NCBI GenBank assembly: GCA_018466975.1
Contig: CM031562.1
Location: 3,906,001-3,970,000, forward strand
Length of the DNA: 64,000 nucleotides
Reading direction: 5' to 3'
Source of the DNA: Sparassis latifolia
Lineage: Eukaryota; Basidiomycota; Agaricomycetes; Polyporales; Sparassidaceae
A program made the position numbers and the translations under genes. This document shows positions 58,517 to 64,000 of this stretch, in pieces. The notes under the pieces are model-generated. The model was not told where the DNA came from, made no database searches, and saw only the letters and a list, made by a program, of their open reading frames with translations. Position 1 is the first letter of the stretch. Every line of letters starts with the position of its first letter.

Positions 58517-58819
58517 TTACACTTGCTGCTGCGAGATTGTCAGAGCCACTGTACGACTCGTCACGGCAAGTACCATACCCGTCTCCTTGTTCTGAGAATT
58601 CTGAGAATTTCCTAGTCGTCGTACCAGCAAAATATTGCTCCTAGCTTGTTGAGAAGATTTCTGCTGAAAGCCCTCAGAGGCGGAAACAGCAGAACTATGA
58701 ACATCACGACTTACCTTCGTATCATAGTATAAAGTTCTCACATCGCTCTTCCATTGAGCGATCTCCTTCCGGTGTTGAAACATCAGCAAAACGTCACGTG
58801 TCTTGGCCGACTTCAGCAT
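58517..58819 (-). pseudogene. P-family fragment P8
   Basis: The minus frame reads KSAKTRDVLLMFQHRKEIAQ then WKSDVRTLYYDTKVS, aligned with the second half of the P core of P3 and P6, followed by a Ser-rich stretch (HSSAVSASEGFQQKSSQQ). The first half (GDKYR helix) was not found upstream, and no kinase is nearby. It is probably a relic outside the main array; a divergent functional gene cannot be excluded. Confidence 0.4.
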
Positions 58820-59186
58820 CTTGGAAACACCTTGGCTCGTCTTGGCCTCTTAGCTTCGCCTTGAAGGTCTTACACACTAGACCAACTAAGTATCCCAATA
58901 CTTGCCAAGTGCAATCCAATCACTCAAAGCAGCAATGCCCGACAACACCGCCAACATTCAGGTCTCGGTTGAATTACACATGTACAGAACCCCAACAACA
59001 TGTAAGTAAACTAAATGCTACCTCAGACAGACTGAATGCTATACACGGTGAGAGGCTATCGATGCTAATGACGGAATCGTAGCAAGTGCGCCGAGCGAAA
59101 CAATGTGAGTGGTGAAAAGTGTCGCCGCCAGCTTCCGCCTCCACCAGTGCAAGTGCGTGTGCATCTGCACATCGATCCAGCTTGAG

Positions 59187-60015
59187 CTACAGCGCAATGG
59201 TCGCAATCAGCCTTTCAGAAGCAGCACGTCGCACGTCACACACACCCAGTACTGAGCGCAGCATTGTCCTTCGCACCTTTAAACACAGTAAAGAACCACC
59301 CGTGCATGGATGAGTTGAGTTGCTCGTGCTCTCCAACAGCGTGCAAGACCGGGCCGAACACGTATGCGGGTTCAGCAGGATGAGGTCCCAGTTGAGCTGC
59401 TCGTCATTCTTTGCGACAAAATCCCATGCGGCCCGCCCCGCGAGTGTTTTGCTTGCGCGGTACTTGGATGCCCCGAGCACATTGCGCCCTTGCTCCTCGA
59501 CCTCCTCGATGGACTTGTTGTTCCCGTCGAGCTCGCTGAAGACGTGCAGTGCCGGTTAGATGGTGAGCACGGCGGCACAGGAGAACGTGACGACGACGCG
59601 CTTGACTGCAGAGCCGTACTTGAGTGCGCTCTGCAGGTTGCTGCGGGACCAATGAGCTCGTCGGGCTCGAGGGCATTGAAGTGGAAGGGCGACGTGGTGT
59701 GCTCGATCGCGACGACACCCTTAACTGTCTCGTTAAACGTGCCGTCCTATGACCCAGGTTCAGTGTCCAGGCCAAGACAGCGGCATCGAGGCGGGACACG
59801 ACGGTTCACCTTGGGGATGTCCTCGATGATGACGATGTCCAGTTTGTCACTGTAAGACTTGAACGTCTTGTGCAGGTGCTTCGCCTTGCTGTGGGAGCGT
59901 ACAGTGCCGCGCACAGCATGGCCCTGCTCGAGTACCGTACGCACGACTCAGATCGCGATGTAGCCGTTCGCGCCCGTGACGAGTACTTTTCCTGTTCCGG
60001 GGTGATGGCAGGCAT
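59187..60015 (-). pseudogene. NAD(P)-dependent epimerase/reductase (extended SDR), broken
   Basis: ATG 60015 opens MPAITPEQE. After a missing A in an A4 run comes the Rossmann motif KVLVTGANGYIAI, followed by a TGA stop where the family normally has Trp, then VVRTVLEQGHAVRGTVRSHS and KLDIVIIEDIPK. A normal intron (GTGAAC...ATAG) leads to DGTFNETVKGVVAIEHTTSP. A gap then removes about a turn of sequence before LKYGSAVKRVVVTFSCAAVL, with another stop (TAA), and YRASKTLAGRAAWDFVAKND, the YxxxK catalytic pair. It resembles dihydroflavonol/cinnamyl-type or Gre2-like ketoreductases. Stops plus a deletion indicate real loss of function. Confidence 0.8.
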
Positions 60016-60247
60016 GATCTGAGCCGGGGTGGTCGTGTGGGATGCGGGTGTAGTTAGTAGGATGCGAGTGATCAGTGTCCTCGATGCCTGTCAGCTCGAT
60101 ATTTGCTCGATGTGGAGTTGTGAGCGGGCTTGACATGGCGAGGACACATGGTTACCAAGATCAAGGCCAGTGGGAATAGCCCATGGAATGGGAAGTGTGC
60201 GGTAGTCTGCAGAGGATAGGAACAGGAGTAGTTGTGTCGCAGTGAAC

Positions 60248-63200
60248 CTAGAATGCAATTTCATGGGCATGGTGATCTGCGTATTTATTGACATAGAATG
60301 CCCGAAATGCATCCAGGGAGTCTGAGAAGCAGAGCCCTTCAGGTATGAAGTCATGACCCGCGACTCCGATAAGGTGCGCGCTACGTAGCACACAGTCAAG
60401 GTGAATGACTGCGGTCGAACGTCGGCCGTCTGCGTTATATTCGGGCTCAACGATCCACATGCCCGTCTCCTCGTCCGGTTCATCAGCCACCGGCGAGAAC
60501 CATTGCACAACGGCACATGGATAATCCACACCGCACCACCTGAATGAGAAAAATAATCGGACACGAGCAGCATGTAGCCCCCGCATGCCCTCTCGAGACG
60601 AATCTGTCTCGATGAAGAGACAATCATACCGAGGAGCACCCAACTTCCACGAAGGCGTTGCGCGGATCCATTCGCGATGCATACCACCGACACCGGAAAG
60701 GTCACTGGGTGCATAAAAGGTGGCGACTGCAGAATGATAGACACGCAGGTGATCGAGGTGGGGGCATCGGGGGCGGGTTCCTCAGGTTGAAGTGGATGGT
60801 CGGGGTGGAGTTGATCATATAAAAAGGACGAGACGAGATCGGGGAGATGTGGGATGTCGATGTGCAAGCCTAGCTCTGTTATGTCATCTGGGTATCCATG
60901 CTCTGTGTGGCATCGATATGACATGAGCATGTCACCAAACAACAAATCTGCACTTACGGTGTCGCCGCGCAGTCATCACCGAACCCAGTACGCGGGGCCC
61001 TTGTATTACACCATTGTCCTGCTCTTCCTCTCTCTCGCTGCCATTCTCATCGTCCTCCAGTGCCTCGACGGCCTCGTCACCGTCAAGGATCTCCAACGCG
61101 AGTAGTGCTTCAGAAAGACAGGTACCTTGAAGCATTCCTCGTGCAGTGAAGTCAGCGCGGGATACAGCTAGGTTGTCAAGATGCTGGTTTGTCAACAGCA
61201 TCTGTCCGAGGGCGTTGTACCTGTTTGACCGTCGCCAAGGTTCCTTGACCGCTTTGATGTGCTTAGCCTCAGTGATCGATGAGCAAAGACCGTTTGGGGC
61301 ACCATAGTTCTGAATGTGACGTGGATAGTGGTCGAGAGAATGCTGTCGAGGGAGGGAGAAGTCATCGCGGACACCAGTCTCTTGAAAAATTACTCGGTAT
61401 TGGTGAAATTGGTCCAGAGCACACTGAACTCGTGCTATCGTCTCTTCCGTGTGGACTGAACGGCGAACTAGATAGCAGAACTCGAGGAATGCGGCAATTG
61501 CGCGCACCATATCCGGAGGTACGAGGCCGGAGATAGCAGGTAAGTAAACCTTGATGAGGACGATAATCAAGAACTAGCACAGAATAGGCGAAAAGTAAAT
61601 GCGGCTTACCTTCATAAGTGCCTTAGAATCATCTCCGGTCCATTGCTTGAAGTCGCGCCCCTGGGGGAATCGACGCAAGCCAGGGAAGGAAGGGGTTGCT
61701 GCAATCCTAGTGTCACAAGAGAGGAATAAGCCGCAACACGACCGTGAGCCAAGAACTGAAGTGCCCACCTATGATCTATCTCATCTAGAACTTCCTTCCC
61801 GCCTTCCTTACCGTGTACTAGAGTCAGATACTCACCGACCCACGTTACCAGGTGATCCTTGAATGTTCCCTTGATCACTTGATGGAGTAGATCGCCGGAG
61901 AGTAGCTCGTGGATATCGGCTCGAGGGAAGTTAGCTGTGAAAGGCTAGTCGAAGGTAATGGACATGTCAATCATGAATGCATCTCTTTGTGTAATGATTT
62001 ACTCACCACGACATCACTGACCAGTCCATATTCATCCCACAGTATGCCGGGATCAAATGTCTGAACGAGTTCCTCAGTGTGCTCTCGTCCTCGGCGCCCG
62101 CCTCCTTCATCTTTGTCCAGATGGTTCCGGTGTTTCAGACATCTGTCAAGAAGTTGTCATCAGCTGAGAACTTCGGGGCAACATAGTATAACACTTACGC
62201 TGGACACCATCCGGAAACAATGCATGCCACCAAGACTTGTTCAGGATAGTCAGCGATATATGGGGCTAGACCGTAGATAACACGTCGAAAATGACCGTCG
62301 GGACAGCGTGTCACCTCGGGAACTGACATCGCAGGGCGTAGAGTGTCCAGAATTGTTGCCAGACTTGAATGAAAGAGCTGTCATCGGAACTTCCTAAACA
62401 GACCGCTGTCTGAATCCTTACGCTCGGCTGGCATCATAAATGGTCAGAAATTGAAGAGTAACAGTGGAAACAAGAACACACTCTTTGGAATGGCCAAGAA
62501 GGCAACTACAACCAGGGCATCACGATGCGCTCGGCGAACATTGTTGAAGACATTGCCGATAGATAAATATAACGGGTAATACTCATTCTGACCCGTCGCC
62601 ACTGATACAGTTGTCTTATCGCTTCCCAGAATCACCGGGACAAACATCGAGCCATGTGTAGACTCATCTGCGGCAATGATGTCCTGCAAGCACAGTGTGA
62701 ATATAAGTATGTTTTGCAGCGAGCCTAAGGAGAACGCACGGCCTGTTTCCATGCCCAATGGCCCGACATAACGTTACTGTACCTTCGCTGGCCTGCGGTA
62801 CCCGTAAACTCTCGATAAGGGGCGACATTGAACTCATCACCGAAGTCTGGATTTGCGAGCATGGATTTGATAATGGCCTGAGGATCACGGAACCACACCT
62901 CATAATCTGCTGTCTTCCAAAATGGCACCTTGCCTTCAGGGAGAGTCCCGGTGTAGGCTGCAGTGAATGATTGCCATGGAATTCCACCCTCCGGTGTTGC
63001 GTCAATTGTATGATACATGTTAGCATAATCAGCGAAAGGTGGGTCTGCACCGTATGGAAGGAGTGATGCCGCCCACAGATCCATCAAGGTATTTATCTTC
63101 GACTGCGACATCTGGTCGCGCTTGAAAAGGAACTCGGCCGTCTCGAACTCCAGGCGGCTGTTGTACGGCATCCAGTTGTCAGTGCCAGCCTTTGTTCGCG

Positions 63201-63610
63201 GCGGGGGAATAGAGCCTTCTGCAAGGAAGTTGCCCTTTGCGTCGCAAGGACGGCCTAATAGTATGTTAGTACATCAAATGTCAATTTAGCGGGCGAAAAA
63301 AAGCACCATTGAGGAACTCATGTTGAAATATCTGAAGCTCTGTTGCCGCATCATCTCCGTCATCCTCATCAGGACCATCCAATGCCAGTGGAAAGTCTTC
63401 ATGGTCTAAAAACTGTGGTCCCGAGTGTTGTGGCTCTTCATATTCGTCCTCATGCTGTTGCTGTAGCACGTTCGGGACCTGATGCTGCCGAGGAAGTGCA
63501 TGAGCACTGTTGTAGTGCTGAGTGAGCCCAGAGGAGTTACGACACTCCTTGCCACAAGCTGGGCATTGAAGACGTGCAGCATTGTGTGATGTGCGAGCGC
63601 GCTGAGGCAT
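60248..63610 (-). mobile_element. Plavaka-type DNA transposase (CMC superfamily)
   Basis: Multi-exon gene starting at ATG 63610 with a C2H2 zinc finger (CPACGKECRNSSGLTQHYNS followed by AH). Then come FLFKRDQMSQSKINTLMDLW, PFADYANMYHTIDATPEGG, and the family core ANPDFGDEFNVAPYREF and DIIAADESTHGSMFVPVILG. Also present are RCLKHRNHLD, LLHQVIKGTFKDHLVTWVGE, YLPAISGLVPPDMVRAIAAF and QNYGAPNGLCSSITEAKHIK. The C-terminal module is HLRVYHSAVATFYAPSDLSG and FRAFYVNKYADHHAHEIAF. This layout matches Plavaka transposases, abundant in basidiomycetes. One base seems missing at a C5 run near 60752; otherwise it looks recent. The element's outer ends were not located; one may be outside the window. Confidence 0.88.
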
Positions 63611-64000
63611 AAATGCAAGAGACATGAGGGAGTAGGGAATATCGTGAATTGTCAATATTCTAAGGGCGTTGTACCTGACAATAGGCATCTCGGAGAACCA
63701 AAATCCTGCAGAGTCCGATGATCGAGTTGGAGCGGTTGCATGGCAATGAGTGATATGTGGCATGGGAAGTAAGAAAGTCCTTACCTTAGGCTCGCTCGGC
63801 ATGTTCATTTTTGAACCATGGGCTTGCATGGTGTACGGCAACATCGATCCGCGGGCATGCTTTCCCCTGTTTCGTACCGACCACTACCCTCCGATTCATA
63901 GCCACTGATTGTCACCATTTCTGTCAGCAATCTCGTCACTATGAGACTAGGGGACTTACTTGATGCTCCAGCGCTGCGCATAAAAGCTGAGTGAACGTTG

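Noticed and set aside
1..64000. CRISPR array, bacterial-type operons or ribosome binding sites
   Set aside because: The window is eukaryotic with spliceosomal introns throughout; no regularly spaced direct repeats of CRISPR type exist.

Overview
The window looks like genomic DNA of a filamentous basidiomycete, probably an agaricomycete of the Polyporales type. Genes are split by 45-65 bp GT-AG introns. Housekeeping genes (CCR4, mevalonate diphosphate decarboxylase, aldo/keto reductase, cupin) sit beside a Plavaka-type transposase, an F-box protein and a local expansion of protein-kinase-like genes of a kind common in polypores. The lineage is inferred from gene content; no rRNA or other marker is present.

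Layout. 0-2.4 kb: a PC-esterase/TBL-like membrane protein, minus strand, cut by the left edge and carrying a 1.1-kb intron. 4.3-5.9 kb: an intact F-box gene behind a cluster of ACGCGT boxes. 6.2-7.0 kb: the broken C-terminal end of a CLC chloride channel. 8-35 kb: an accessory block holding six kinase-like genes (two intact, three with single-base frame breaks, one degenerate) and seven small intron-rich genes of unknown function. Six of those seven share one domain (called P here; P4 does not), and five of the six kinases face a small gene head to head. Two ~4.8-kb arms of the block (11.9-16.8 and 30.4-35.3 kb) form an inverted repeat. 35.8-44.7 kb: a membrane-protein gene convergent with a UbiA prenyltransferase gene, then a decayed second copy of the same pair. 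45-55 kb: conserved genes (aldo/keto reductase, MVD/ERG19, a small membrane protein, CCR4, cupin) with a MITE between them. 55-59 kb: gene-poor, with relics of the P family. 59-63.6 kb: a broken NAD-dependent epimerase/reductase next to a Plavaka transposase.

How the genes fit together. The right half is mostly ordinary metabolism and mRNA decay. The accessory block is the unusual part: a kinase with HRD and DFG motifs and a fast-diverging helical/acidic P protein recur as divergent pairs sharing a ~0.5-0.7 kb promoter region, which suggests co-expression and perhaps a functional link. No function can be read from sequence alone.

Caution. Several otherwise conserved genes, including the normally essential MVD gene, are broken by a single base at short homopolymers. 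Assembly error is as likely as true loss for these. Exon boundaries are hand-derived; they are firm where the exon lengths sum to a multiple of three and where paralogues agree.
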